64,000 nucleotides of DNA from Gemmatimonadota bacterium (GTDB taxonomy: Bacteria; Gemmatimonadota; Gemmatimonadetes; Gemmatimonadales; Gemmatimonadaceae), in assembly GCA_021413975.1 (NCBI GenBank), contig JAIOPJ010000054.1, forward strand, positions 350,936 to 414,935. The letters are read 5' to 3'. Position numbers and translations under genes: made by a program. The notes beneath the pieces are model-generated. The model saw only the letters and a list, made by a program, of their open reading frames with translations, made no database searches and was not told the DNA's origin. Positions 44,488-52,532 of this stretch are shown piece by piece. How positions within the stretch are numbered: position 1 is the stretch's first letter; every line of letters starts with the position of its first letter.

Positions 44488-45051
44488 TCAGCGGCGCGGT
44501 GTGCCGCGCGGCACACCGCGCTCGGCGAGCAGGGCGCCGACCGCGCGTTCCGCGAGCGCCACGCGCGCGGAACCCTCGCCACTCACTTCGACCACACGGG
44601 CGTCGATCGCCACGAGCGCCCGCGCGAACTCCTCGAAGAGCTCCTCGCGCTGCAGCGGACGGTCGCGCACGCCGTCCGGCGCCCAGGGGAGGTCGGGCCG
44701 GCCGAGCAGGTAGAGGTCGGCGCGTCGTGCGAGCGCCTCGCGCTCGATCCACGCCGGACACCCACCGTAGTAGTGACGCGCGTAGACCACCGTGCTCACG
44801 AGATCGGTGTCGCGGAAGAGCAGGGGTGGCGCGGCGCGGAGAGCATCGTCCTCGAGGCGCATCGCGAGCCGCGCGATCGGTTCGACCGTGGCCGCCGAGA
44901 GGTCACCGGGAACGGTCTCCACGAACCGCCGAGCCGCCTCGGGCACCCATGGGGCATCGAAGTGCGCGGCGAGCACGGCGGCGAGCGTCGTCTTCCCGCT
45001 GCACTCGGGGCCGGTCAGGACGATGCGTGTGCTGCCCACGAGCGCCGCCAT
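44488..45051 (-). CDS. NadR-type nicotinamide riboside kinase domain protein
   Basis: The 187-residue P-loop protein (Walker A GPECSGKTT, residues 14-22) has the NadR kinase pattern: FDAPWVPEAARRFVE, LLFRDTDLVSTVVYARHYYG and DLYLLGRPDLPWAPDGVRD. It lacks the N-terminal regulator and NMN-adenylyltransferase domains of E. coli NadR. It would phosphorylate imported nicotinamide riboside to NMN. ATG 45051 lies 37 bases inside the pnuC-like gene, a long overlap in another frame that supports coupled expression of transporter and kinase. Confidence 0.88.
   Translation of the reverse strand: MAALVGSTRIVLTGPECSGKTTLAAVLAAHFDAPWVPEAARRFVETVPGDLSAATVEPIARLAMRLEDDALRAAPPLLFRDTDLVSTVVYARHYYGGCPAWIEREALARRADLYLLGRPDLPWAPDGVRDRPLQREELFEEFARALVAIDARVVEVSGEGSARVALAERAVGALLAERGVPRGTPRR
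44494..44521. terminator. Hairpin overlapping the 3' end of the kinase gene
   Basis: A perfect 12-bp stem GCGCGGTGTGCC / GGCACACCGCGC with a GCGC loop falls within the last codons of the nadR-like gene and 14 bases after the convergent M28 stop. It probably ends M28 transcription. Confidence 0.55.
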
Positions 45052-45623
45052 TGGAAGAAGCCCTGCGCGGCCAGCAGGAGGAAGATCGCGTAGAGGACGG
45101 AGGTGACGAAGAGCCCCTTGGTGATGAACATCGCGACGTAGACGACGTCGACGGCGATCCAGACGAGCCAGTTCTCCAGCAGTTTGCGGGTCATCATCCA
45201 CTGCGCCGCCAGGCTGGTGGCCACCGCCGCTGAGTCGATCCACGGGAGTGCCGCGTCGGTGTGGCGATCGAGATAGACACCCAGCAGCAGGGCGAATGAC
45301 ACGCCGAGGGCCAGCAGGATCGCGGCCTGCCTCACGCTGGTGCGCGTGACATGGAGCTCGGTGCGGCCGGCGCCGCCGAACTTCCATTCGTACCAGCCGT
45401 AGACGGAGAGCGCGAGGTAGACCACCTGCAGTCCCATGTCGGCGTAGAGCTTGGCGCGCTGGAAGACGACGAAGTAGAGCGCGACGTTCACGATCGCCGT
45501 CGGCCAGCTGGCGATATGCTCGCGGGTGCTGAGCCAGACGCTCACCACGCCGAAGGACGCCGCCACGACCTCGAGCGGATTGGCCGCGAGCCCGTCGACG
45601 ATCCAGGAGAGCAGTGAGGGCAT
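45015..45623 (-). CDS. pnuC: Nicotinamide riboside transporter PnuC
   Basis: The 202-residue membrane protein is a PnuC/SWEET-like transporter with about seven helices. Conserved features include EVVAASFGVVSVWLSTRE (the start of family core), a Y-G-W-Y-E-W block (LSVYGWYEWKFGG) and TRKLLENWLVWIAVDVVYV with the W-x2-W binding pattern. Nicotinamide riboside is preferred over thiamine because a NadR-type kinase gene overlaps it. ATG 45623 is used; longer frames would run into the adjacent gene. Confidence 0.92.
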   Translation of the reverse strand: MPSLLSWIVDGLAANPLEVVAASFGVVSVWLSTREHIASWPTAIVNVALYFVVFQRAKLYADMGLQVVYLALSVYGWYEWKFGGAGRTELHVTRTSVRQAAILLALGVSFALLLGVYLDRHTDAALPWIDSAAVATSLAAQWMMTRKLLENWLVWIAVDVVYVAMFITKGLFVTSVLYAIFLLLAAQGFFQWRRSWAAHASS

Positions 45624-45711
45624 GCGGGACACTAACCGTCCCTCCCGGCCGTGGACAGGGCGGGCGGCGCGTCGCCATCTTGCACGGGTCCTCACGCCCT
45701 CAGGAGCCCTG

Positions 45712-46407
45712 ATGTTGCTGCCCTTCGTCGTCGCCACGCTCGCCGCGGTCGCCCCGCTTCCCTCGTGCGAGTCGGTCACGTCGGTCGCGGGCGCGTCGTC
45801 TTCGCCGACCGCCGCGGTCGATTCCACGCTCAACGCGCTCTACGCGAGCGGCGTGGAGTACCGCACCTTCCTGGCGAACGCGGTCGCGAGGAAGGCGCAG
45901 TGGGTGAAGAACACCGACGCGTCGCTCGTGCCGGCCGACATGCTCGCGGTCGCGCAAGCGCTGCCCGGTCGGTGGCGGATCCTCGTGAGCGCGATCGACG
46001 GATGCAGCGATTCGGTGAACACCGTCCCGTACATCGCCAGACTCGTGGAGCTGGTCCCCTCGCTGGAGATGCGGATCGTGCTCCCGGACGCCGGGAAGCC
46101 GATCATGGAGTCGCACCGGACTCCCGATGGCCGCCCGGCGACGCCGACCGTCGTGATCCTCGACGAGGCCGGCCGCGACGTCGGGTGCTGGGTGGAGCGG
46201 CCCGCCTTCCTGCAGTCCCGGGCGATCGCGGCCCGGGCGGCGGGCCTGATCGACCAGTTCGCCCGGGAGAAGCAGTCGATGTACGACGGCGACGCCGGGG
46301 CTTCCACGGTGCGCGAGGTCGTCGCGGTCCTCCAGGCCGCGGCGGCGGGCAAGCCGCGCTGCGACGCCGGGCCCGCACCCCTGCCATCGGACGCCCCTTC
46401 CCGATAG
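45712..46407 (+). CDS. Thioredoxin-fold exported protein
   Basis: The 231-residue protein has a short signal ([18 protein letters not shown]) and a thioredoxin-like domain: [32 protein letters not shown], and the cis-proline region [21 protein letters not shown]. It has a single cysteine in the CSDS position instead of CXXC, so it is not a standard disulfide oxidoreductase. CAGGAG lies just upstream of ATG 45712. It is divergent from pnuC and followed by infA after a 29-base gap. Confidence 0.78.
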   Translation: MLLPFVVATLAAVAPLPSCESVTSVAGASSSPTAAVDSTLNALYASGVEYRTFLANAVARKAQWVKNTDASLVPADMLAVAQALPGRWRILVSAIDGCSDSVNTVPYIARLVELVPSLEMRIVLPDAGKPIMESHRTPDGRPATPTVVILDEAGRDVGCWVERPAFLQSRAIAARAAGLIDQFAREKQSMYDGDAGASTVREVVAVLQAAAAGKPRCDAGPAPLPSDAPSR

Positions 46408-46436
46408 CTTTCGGCGTTACCCCTTCACCGGACCGT

Positions 46437-46658
46437 ATGGCGAAAGAAGAAGCGATCGAACTCGAAGGCACCGTGAGCGAAGTGCTCCCCAGCGCGACGT
46501 TCCGGGTGCTCCTCTCCAATGGGCATGACGTCCTCGCCACCATGGCGGGCAAGATGCGGCGTTTCCGCATCCGCGTGCTTCAGGGGGACCGGGTCTCGGT
46601 CGAGGTGTCGCCGTACGACCTGAGCCGCGGGCGCATCACGTTCCGTCACAAGAACTGA
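46437..46658 (+). CDS. infA: Translation initiation factor IF-1
   Basis: The 73-residue S1/OB-fold protein binds the ribosomal A site during initiation. [18 protein letters not shown], the [14 protein letters not shown] core and [14 protein letters not shown] are diagnostic. It is a normal-length chromosomal IF-1, isolated here from ribosomal protein genes, and ends at a clear terminator. Its closeness to the thioredoxin-fold gene is probably not functional. Confidence 0.97.
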   Translation: MAKEEAIELEGTVSEVLPSATFRVLLSNGHDVLATMAGKMRRFRIRVLQGDRVSVEVSPYDLSRGRITFRHKN

Positions 46659-46681
46659 TCCCGGTACCGGCTGGCAAGTGA

Positions 46682-46714
46682 AAGCGGGGGACGGCTCATG
46701 GCCGTCCCCCGCTT
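46682..46714. terminator. infA terminator
   Basis: A perfect 14-bp stem (AAGCGGGGGACGGC / GCCGTCCCCCGCTT) with a five-base loop lies 24 bases after infA. It could also serve the convergent small gene ending at 46757. Confidence 0.78.
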
Positions 46715-46756
46715 CCGTCTCCTGCCTCGGTCACGTCCGCACGACCGACCCGTGGA

Positions 46757-46921
46757 TCAGTGCGCCGCCTCGGCGGCCGGCGCGGGCTTGTCGGGCTTGA
46801 GATACGTCGCCTTGTGAATGCTGTACGCCGTCACGTTCGCGACGATCGCAAGCACGATGATGGCGGCCGCGAAGCCCCAACCGAGCTTGTTCGGGTCGTA
46901 CGGCTCGCTGCTGCTGGACAT
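46757..46921 (-). CDS. Small single-transmembrane protein
   Basis: The 54-residue protein has a polar N-terminus (MSSSSEPYDPNKLG), one transmembrane helix (about 16-34, WGFAAAIIVLAIVANVTAY) and an Ala/Pro-rich tail. CGGAG precedes ATG 46921. Small proteins of this form are often subunits of oxidases or membrane complexes, but no family can be named from sequence. It is divergent from the esterase gene at 47020. Confidence 0.72.
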   Translation of the reverse strand: MSSSSEPYDPNKLGWGFAAAIIVLAIVANVTAYSIHKATYLKPDKPAPAAEAAH

Positions 46922-47019
46922 CGCATCGCTCCGGGAGAACAGGGTTCGGCACGAATGGTAATCGCTCCCCGGACCCCGCCGCCACTGGTTCCCCGCGCGG
47001 ACGCCGGGTTGATTCCGGC

Positions 47020-47724
47020 ATGGCAGAGCCGGTCGACCTCCGTATCGAACGCTTCCCCACCCGACGCACGGGTCGCTGCGCCGTCCGCGGCCCTGCCGAC
47101 CTCGCGGCGGTGCGGGAACTCTGGATCGTGCTCCACGGCTACGGCCAGCTCGCGAGCGACTTCGTCGGGGGCTTCGGGGCGATCGACGACGGGAGCCGGC
47201 TGATCGTCGCGCCGGAGGCGCTCTCACGGTTCTACGACGCCCGCTCTCCGCTCGCGAGCCACGCCGATGCCCCGGTCGGCGCCTCGTGGATGACCCGGGA
47301 GGATCGCGCCGACGAGATCGAGGATCAGGTGCACTGGCTCGGGCAGGCACTGGGGACGTATCGGTCGCGCCTCGGTCCAGGCACCCCGGTCACGGTCCTC
47401 GGCTTCTCGCAGGGGGCCGCCGCCGCGTCGCGCTGGGTCGCGCGCGGCGGGGTCGCCCCGGCGCACCTGATCTGCTGGGGTGCGTCGCTGGCCCCGGAGC
47501 TCGATCTCTCGGCCGGCTCGCCGCTGGCGAGCACCCGCTGCACGGTGGTCGTGGGTGAACGCGACGTCTTCGTGAAGGCGGAGCAGGTCGACGCCGAGCG
47601 CGCGCGGCTGGAGGCGGCGGGCTTCGCGCACGCGTTCGAGATCTTCGCCGGCGGCCATCGGCTCGATGACGCGACGCTCGCACGCGTGGCCGGCGCCGCG
47701 GGCGCCGCGCCGCCGGTTCGCTAG
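47020..47724 (+). CDS. Alpha/beta hydrolase (carboxylesterase/phospholipase type)
   Basis: The 234-residue soluble hydrolase has the alpha/beta fold: WIVLHGYGQLASDF oxyanion-hole region, nucleophile GFSQG (VTVLGFSQGAAA), a late aspartate in TVVVGERDVFV and histidine in FEIFAGGHRLDD. This is the pattern of the phospholipase/carboxylesterase (YpfH/LysoPL) family acting on short-chain esters or lysophospholipids. No signal peptide. It ends one base before the convergent Hsp15-like gene's stop region. Confidence 0.87.
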   Translation: MAEPVDLRIERFPTRRTGRCAVRGPADLAAVRELWIVLHGYGQLASDFVGGFGAIDDGSRLIVAPEALSRFYDARSPLASHADAPVGASWMTREDRADEIEDQVHWLGQALGTYRSRLGPGTPVTVLGFSQGAAAASRWVARGGVAPAHLICWGASLAPELDLSAGSPLASTRCTVVVGERDVFVKAEQVDAERARLEAAGFAHAFEIFAGGHRLDDATLARVAGAAGAAPPVR

Positions 47725-47725
47725 G

Positions 47726-48136
47726 TCAGCGCTTGCGGAATCGTTCGAGCTCGCGTCGATCGCGCTTCGACGGACGCCCCTGCTCGGGGTCGAGCGAGGG
47801 CGTGGCCTTCGTGAGCTGCCAGTGGAGCTTCTCCCGCGCCTCGACCGATGCGGCCGTCTCCTCGTACAACCGCACCGCCTCGACGGAGGGTCCACGGCGC
47901 TCGGCGGTGCCCCGCACGAGGACGACGTGCTCGTACGGCCCGAGGCGCAACCGCACCTCGTCACCCGGCTTCACGGCCTTGGCGGGCTTGGCGCGGTCGC
48001 CGTTGACCTGCACCTTCCCACCGTCCACGGCCTCGGCGGCGAGCGAGCGCGTCTTGAAGAACCTCGCGGCCCAGAGCCACTTGTCGATGCGGACCGGGGT
48101 GATGCTCACGGGGCGTTCGGTGGCGTCTGGCCTCAT
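47726..48136 (-). CDS. hslR: S4-domain RNA-binding protein, Hsp15-like
   Basis: The 136-residue protein has an N-terminal S4 domain (VRIDKWLWAARFFKTRSLAAEAVDGGKVQVNGDRAKPAKAV), the typical Hsp15 order, then a basic C-terminal tail (GRPSKRDRRELERFRKR). Hsp15 recycles stalled 50S subunits carrying a nascent chain. ATG 48136 is chosen. It is divergent from the lipoprotein gene at 48149 with only 12 bases between start codons, so the promoters overlap the opposite genes. Confidence 0.9.
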   Translation of the reverse strand: MRPDATERPVSITPVRIDKWLWAARFFKTRSLAAEAVDGGKVQVNGDRAKPAKAVKPGDEVRLRLGPYEHVVLVRGTAERRGPSVEAVRLYEETAASVEAREKLHWQLTKATPSLDPEQGRPSKRDRRELERFRKR

Positions 48137-48148
48137 GGGGAGAACATA

Positions 48149-48700
48149 ATGCGACGGTCGCGCTGGCGGTCCGGGTCCTGCGTGAGCGACGTGTCGATCC
48201 TCGCGCTCACGATCACGTCGCTCGCGGGTGCCTGCGGTACCGAGGCGAAACGCGCCGAGGAGACACGGGCGGTGCGCGCGGGGATCGCGAGCGCCGAGAC
48301 CACGGCCACACGCGTGGCGGCGATGCCGCGGACGGGGCTCTGGACATCCGCCCAGGTGCTCGAACGACTGGTGCGCGCGGGCGTCGCGCCCCGTGCGGTC
48401 GAGCAGGCGCCCGCCGGTCCCGATTGGATGCGCGTGCGGCCGGCGGTCTTCGCGGCCGGCGGAGGCGAGGTATACGCGTGGATCTACAAGGACAGCACCG
48501 CCCGGCGCGCCGTGACCGACTCGCTCGATCCCTACACGGGCGCACCGGCCGGACGCGTACCGCCCTTCGCGTCGCCGATGGTCTTCCTCGTGCAGAACAA
48601 CCTCGCCGCCGTCATCACCGGTGGTTCGGAGACGAACCAGGAACGGGTCGCGCTGGCCCTGCAGGCCGGTCTCCCCGTCACGCCTCCGCCCGAGCGATGA
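48149..48700 (+). CDS. Putative lipoprotein
   Basis: The 183-residue protein has an N-terminal signal with a possible lipobox (SLAGAC) and a helical first part (RAGIASAETTATRVAAM), then a mixed region (GGGEVYAWIYKDSTARRAVTDSLDP) resembling small periplasmic proteins. GGGGAGA precedes ATG 48149. No family is recognised. The next gene begins about 85 bases later. Confidence 0.7.
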   Translation: MRRSRWRSGSCVSDVSILALTITSLAGACGTEAKRAEETRAVRAGIASAETTATRVAAMPRTGLWTSAQVLERLVRAGVAPRAVEQAPAGPDWMRVRPAVFAAGGGEVYAWIYKDSTARRAVTDSLDPYTGAPAGRVPPFASPMVFLVQNNLAAVITGGSETNQERVALALQAGLPVTPPPER

Positions 48701-48785
48701 GGGAACCGGAGTCGTGCGCGAGAGGTATCGGGTGCGCGCGCCTCGCCGTCGGCGATCGACGGCGCCCCTGCATTCAGAGGACTCC

Positions 48786-49577
48786 TTGAGCGTTCTTCAC
48801 CAAGCGTCGCTCCCCGTGCCGGATGGCGTCGCGCGGCGACTGCTGACCGTCTCGGCCTTCGCGGTCCTGCTCGCCGTGCCGGGCGCCGCCCTGCCGGCGC
48901 AGGCCCCCACGGCGCAGTCGATCACGGCCCGTCATGACTCCCTGGTCGGCGGGCGCGCGGCCCTCGAGGCGCACCGGTCGATGCGGCTGGTCGGCACCTA
49001 CGCGATCCCCGACGCGGGCATCGTGGCGCCGCTCGAGATCCTCAAGCTCCGCCCCGACAAGTATCTGTTCCGCACGACCTTCGGGCCGATCGGGGAGATC
49101 CTCTCCGGCTACGACGGCACGAACGCGTGGGCGGTGCAGCCCGGGCAGGGCGCGATCCTGCTCGAGAAGGAGATGGCGAAGCAGGTCGCCGATCAGGCCG
49201 ACTTCTTCGGCGACCTCCACGATCTCACGCGTTTCGCCAAGGTGGAGCTGGCCGAGGAGACCGAGTTGGAGGGTCGCCGGGTGCAGCGGGTGCGGATGAT
49301 CCGCGCCAGCGGGGATACGATCGTGGAGTACTTCGATCCGGCGAGCGGACTGAGCGCCGGGAGTCTCACGGTCGCGAGCGGTCCGCTCGGGCGGAGCGAG
49401 ACGACCACGCTGGTCGGCGACTACAAGGACTTCGGCGGTCTCAAGGTCGCGACCCGGATCGAACAGCGCACGCCGCAGTACCGGCTGATCATCTCGATCC
49501 TGTCGGTGGAGTTCGATACCGTCGACGCGGCCGCGGTCGAGCCTCCCGAGTCGGTGCGGCTGCTCATCAAGCCCTGA
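48786..49577 (+). CDS. Exported LolA/LolB-like or outer-membrane lipoprotein-sorting-like protein
   Basis: The 263-residue protein starts at TTG 48786 with AGAGGA just upstream and has a signal peptide (about 18-38, ending LPAQA). The rest resembles a lipoprotein-sorting half-barrel: MRLVGTYAIPDAGIVAPLEILKLRPDKYLFRTTF, GYDGTNAWAVQPGQG, YFDPASGLSAGSLTVAS and FGGLKVATRIEQRT. A carrier or binding role is likely; the precise ligand is unknown. Confidence 0.72.
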   Translation: MSVLHQASLPVPDGVARRLLTVSAFAVLLAVPGAALPAQAPTAQSITARHDSLVGGRAALEAHRSMRLVGTYAIPDAGIVAPLEILKLRPDKYLFRTTFGPIGEILSGYDGTNAWAVQPGQGAILLEKEMAKQVADQADFFGDLHDLTRFAKVELAEETELEGRRVQRVRMIRASGDTIVEYFDPASGLSAGSLTVASGPLGRSETTTLVGDYKDFGGLKVATRIEQRTPQYRLIISILSVEFDTVDAAAVEPPESVRLLIKP

Positions 49578-49648
49578 ACCTCGCGGTCCCACCGGCTAGA
49601 TTCTCCGAACCCTGCTTCGACCCTGATCCGACCCCAACGAGGACCCGC

Positions 49649-50119
49649 ATGTCGATCCGCTACCTCCGTCTGGCACTCATCCTGGCCTTCGCCGCTCCCG
49701 CGCTCGAGGCGCAGCAGGCGGGCGGGATGTCCCACGATCATCCGGCCGCCAAGCCCGCGCTCGACGCCGAGCTCGCGGAGCATTTCAAGGGGATCGCGCT
49801 CACGGACGCGCAGATCCGTCAGGTCACGGAGATCAAGGCGAAGCATCATGCGGCGATGGAGGAACTGCGCCGCGGCGCCGCGGATCAGAACGCGCCGGCG
49901 CGGAAGGCCGAGGTGCAGAAGCACATGGACGCCGAGCACGCCGAGTTCATGGCCCTGTTGACTGAAGGTCAGCGGAAAGTGTTCGAGGCGAACATGAAGG
50001 AGCACCATGCGCCGGCACCCGGCGCCAAGCCGATGCCCGAGGGGATGATGCATGGCATGGATCACGGGACGAAGGCTCTGCCCGCCCCCCCGACGCCCGC
50101 ACCGACCCGCCGGCCGTAA
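49649..50119 (+). CDS. CpxP/Spy-like periplasmic protein
   Basis: The 156-residue exported protein (signal about 1-23, ALEAQQ) is helical and carries two LTxxQ-type motifs (IALTDAQIRQVTEIKAKHHAAMEELRR, LLTEGQRKVFEANMKEH), the mark of CpxP/Spy chaperones or metal-responsive proteins. The His/Met-rich ends (MSHDHP..., PEGMMHGMDHG) suggest metal contact. ATG 49649 follows GAGGA. Confidence 0.78.
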   Translation: MSIRYLRLALILAFAAPALEAQQAGGMSHDHPAAKPALDAELAEHFKGIALTDAQIRQVTEIKAKHHAAMEELRRGAADQNAPARKAEVQKHMDAEHAEFMALLTEGQRKVFEANMKEHHAPAPGAKPMPEGMMHGMDHGTKALPAPPTPAPTRRP

Positions 50120-50188
50120 AGAGTCGCGCGCGCGGGTCCGCGGCCGGGTGGTCGTGGACCCGCATGGCCTCCGGTCAGGCGCGCCCGG

Positions 50189-50205
50189 GAACGACCGGGT
50201 CGTTC
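50189..50205. terminator. Short hairpin before the secretion-type cluster
   Basis: GAACGAC-CGG-GTCGTTC forms a 7-bp stem about 70 bases after the CpxP-like gene. A weaker stem (GCGGGTCC / GGACCCGC, about 50135-50165) precedes it. Neither has a T-run. Confidence 0.35.
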
Positions 50206-50257
50206 GACGGCGTTAAGACCGAAGCGGGCCTCACGGGTTTGCGGGTGTGATCCGTGG

Positions 50258-50286
50258 TTGCAGCGGAAACTAAAGCAGAATACTAT
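50258..50286 (+). promoter_or_regulatory. Candidate sigma-70-type promoter of the ABC/HlyD/TolC cluster
   Basis: TTGCAG and TACTAT are separated by 17 bases in an AT-rich patch that stands out from the GC-rich context. The predicted start (about 50293) gives a leader of about 20 bases without a clear Shine-Dalgarno sequence. Confidence 0.45.
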
Positions 50287-50312
50287 TATCCCGTATTAAT
50301 GCCGACGCCTTC

Positions 50313-52532
50313 ATGACGCCGACACCCCTTGCTCTCGCACTCGTCGAGGAGCTGCTGCCGCACCTGGGTGGCGCCGACGTCGGTACCGACTGGAGATCCG
50401 AAGAGCGCCGCGCCGAGCATTCGGCTTCGGATGCGGCGTCTCTCGCCGACGAGGTCGCGGACTGCGGTCGGCGTGCCGGCCTCTCGTTCCTCCGTCGCTC
50501 GTTCAATGCCGTCGAGTGGCCCGAGGCGATGCGCGGCGCGGCCGTCCCGATGGTGCTGATCGCGGATCACCCCTCGGCCGGCGTGCACGCCGCGATCGTC
50601 GACGCCGTGCACCCCTCCGAGCTGACGATGCGCTCGTCGAATGGCGGTGCGCTGGGCGGGAGCGAGCGCCTCGCGCTCATCGAGGCGTTCACGCGCATGG
50701 CCGGTCCCGATGGCATCGTCGCGGTGCTCTTCCCCGTGCCGCAGGTCCGCGCCGGTGATCCCGCGGCGCCGGAGGCCCTGGACGGGGACGGGACGGGCCA
50801 GCGGACCCGCAGCGCATCGCCGCTCGAGCGGCTGGGGGCGCTGTTGCTCTCCGAGAAGGGGAACATCGGCCTCGTGTACGCGTACGCGACGCTCGTCGGC
50901 CTGTTCAGTCTCACGCTCCCGCTCGGAGTGCAGGCGATCATCGGCCTCGTCTCCGGCGGGCTGCTCCTGCAGCCCGTCGTGCTGCTCATCGCGTTCGTGG
51001 TGGCCGGGACGCTCGCGACCGGCGTGCTCCAGGTGCTGCAACTCGCCGCGGTGGAGTCGATCCAGCAGCGGGTCTTCGCGCGCCTCGCGCTCGAGTTCTC
51101 CATCCGCGTGCCGCGCGTGAACCTCGAGCAGGCGTGGCGAGAGGACCTGCCGGAGCGGATGAACCGGTTCTTCGAGGTCGTCACGATCCAGAAGAGCCTC
51201 GGCAAGCTGCTCACCGGCACGACCACCGCGCTCCTGCAGGTCGTGTTCGGCCTCCTGCTGCTGACGTTCTACCACCCGTACTTCACGCTCTTCAGCCTGG
51301 CCCTGGTCGTCACGCTCGCGGCGATCCTGCGAGTGACGGGGCCGCGCGGACTCGAGACGAGCCTGATGGAGAGCACCTACAAGTACCGCGCCGTGCACTG
51401 GCTCGAGGAGGTCGCCCGGGCGGCGCACACGTTCAAGTCGGCGGGACGCGCGACTCCGGCGCTGGAGCGCATGGACGGCCATGTGAGCGGATACCTGCGC
51501 TCCCGCCAACGGCATTTCCGCGTGCTCATCATCCAGGCGATGGCCGCGATCGGGTTCAAGGTGCTGGTGACGGGCGCGATGCTCGTGCTCGGCAGCATGC
51601 TCGTGATCGACCGTCAGATCACGCTCGGGCAGTTCGTCGCCGCCGAGCTGGTGATCGTGACGGTCCTCGCGGGGATCGAGAAACTGGTCGGGTCGCTCGC
51701 CGAGGTATACGACACGCTGACATCGGTCTACAAGCTGGGGCACGTCACCGACCTCGCCCTCGAGCGCACGGACGGCCTGGCGCTCGCGCCGAGCGATCAG
51801 GGCGTGCGGCTCTCGCTCGATCGCGTGAGCTACCGGTATCCCGGCGCGGAACAGGATGCGCTCTCGGGGCTCTCGTTCACCGTGGCGCCAGGCGAGCGCC
51901 TGGCGGTCACGGGGCCGGATGGCTCGGGGGAGAGCACGCTCATCGACGTGCTGTCGGCGATCCGGCCGGGATACTCGGGCACGGTGCAGTTCGACGGCAT
52001 CACCCTGCGCGATCTCGATCCCGCGGCGTTGCGCGATCGCGTGGGTCTCGTGTTCGGGACATCGGAGCTCTTCGAGGGGACCGTGGAGGAGAACATCTCG
52101 CTCGGTCGACGCGGTGTCGGCAGCCGCGACGTGCTCGCGGCCCTCGAGCGCGTGGGTGCGTCCGATGCGGTCCAGTCGCTGCCGCTCGGCCTGCGCACCG
52201 TGATCACCGGCGATGCGCGCGTGCTCCCGTCGTCGCTGCGGGTGCGCCTGTTGATCGCGCGCGCGATCGTCGCGCGGCCTCGGCTCCTGCTCGTGGACGA
52301 TTGCCTCGCGACGATCGAACCCCTGGCCCGGCGTGAGATCGCGGCGGTGCTGCTCGACCGCCGTGCGCCGTGGACGCTCGTGATCGTGACGCACACCCGC
52401 GAGCTGCTGGACGCGGTGGATCGCGTGCTCGTGCTCGAGCGGGGTCGTCTGGTGCGCCAGGGTCCGTTCGCCTCCCTCGCGGAGGATCCCGGCGGTGCGG
52501 CACCCTCCTCGACGGCGGGAGGGATCGTCTGA
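50313..52532 (+). CDS. Type-I-secretion-like ABC protein with degenerate nucleotide-binding domain
   Basis: The 739-residue protein resembles HlyB/LapB-type exporters: an N-terminal region (1-165, possibly a C39-like remnant), a transmembrane region (about 190-455; ALLLSEKGNIGLVYAYATLVGLFSLTLPLG) and an NBD (about 495-725). The NBD motifs are broken. Walker A is GPDGSGEST with E540 for the essential Lys, the Q-loop glutamine position is G582, the signature is LPSSL (638-642) instead of LSGGQ, and Walker B ends DD (662-663) instead of DE. The H-loop VTHTREL remains. It probably cannot hydrolyse ATP by the normal route. HlyD and TolC genes follow with overlaps. Confidence 0.88.
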   Translation: MTPTPLALALVEELLPHLGGADVGTDWRSEERRAEHSASDAASLADEVADCGRRAGLSFLRRSFNAVEWPEAMRGAAVPMVLIADHPSAGVHAAIVDAVHPSELTMRSSNGGALGGSERLALIEAFTRMAGPDGIVAVLFPVPQVRAGDPAAPEALDGDGTGQRTRSASPLERLGALLLSEKGNIGLVYAYATLVGLFSLTLPLGVQAIIGLVSGGLLLQPVVLLIAFVVAGTLATGVLQVLQLAAVESIQQRVFARLALEFSIRVPRVNLEQAWREDLPERMNRFFEVVTIQKSLGKLLTGTTTALLQVVFGLLLLTFYHPYFTLFSLALVVTLAAILRVTGPRGLETSLMESTYKYRAVHWLEEVARAAHTFKSAGRATPALERMDGHVSGYLRSRQRHFRVLIIQAMAAIGFKVLVTGAMLVLGSMLVIDRQITLGQFVAAELVIVTVLAGIEKLVGSLAEVYDTLTSVYKLGHVTDLALERTDGLALAPSDQGVRLSLDRVSYRYPGAEQDALSGLSFTVAPGERLAVTGPDGSGESTLIDVLSAIRPGYSGTVQFDGITLRDLDPAALRDRVGLVFGTSELFEGTVEENISLGRRGVGSRDVLAALERVGASDAVQSLPLGLRTVITGDARVLPSSLRVRLLIARAIVARPRLLLVDDCLATIEPLARREIAAVLLDRRAPWTLVIVTHTRELLDAVDRVLVLERGRLVRQGPFASLAEDPGGAAPSSTAGGIV

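Noticed and set aside
45624..45711. A possible TPP- or NAD-type riboswitch upstream of pnuC
   Set aside because: Only 88 bases separate the divergent genes, and no conserved riboswitch core could be seen.
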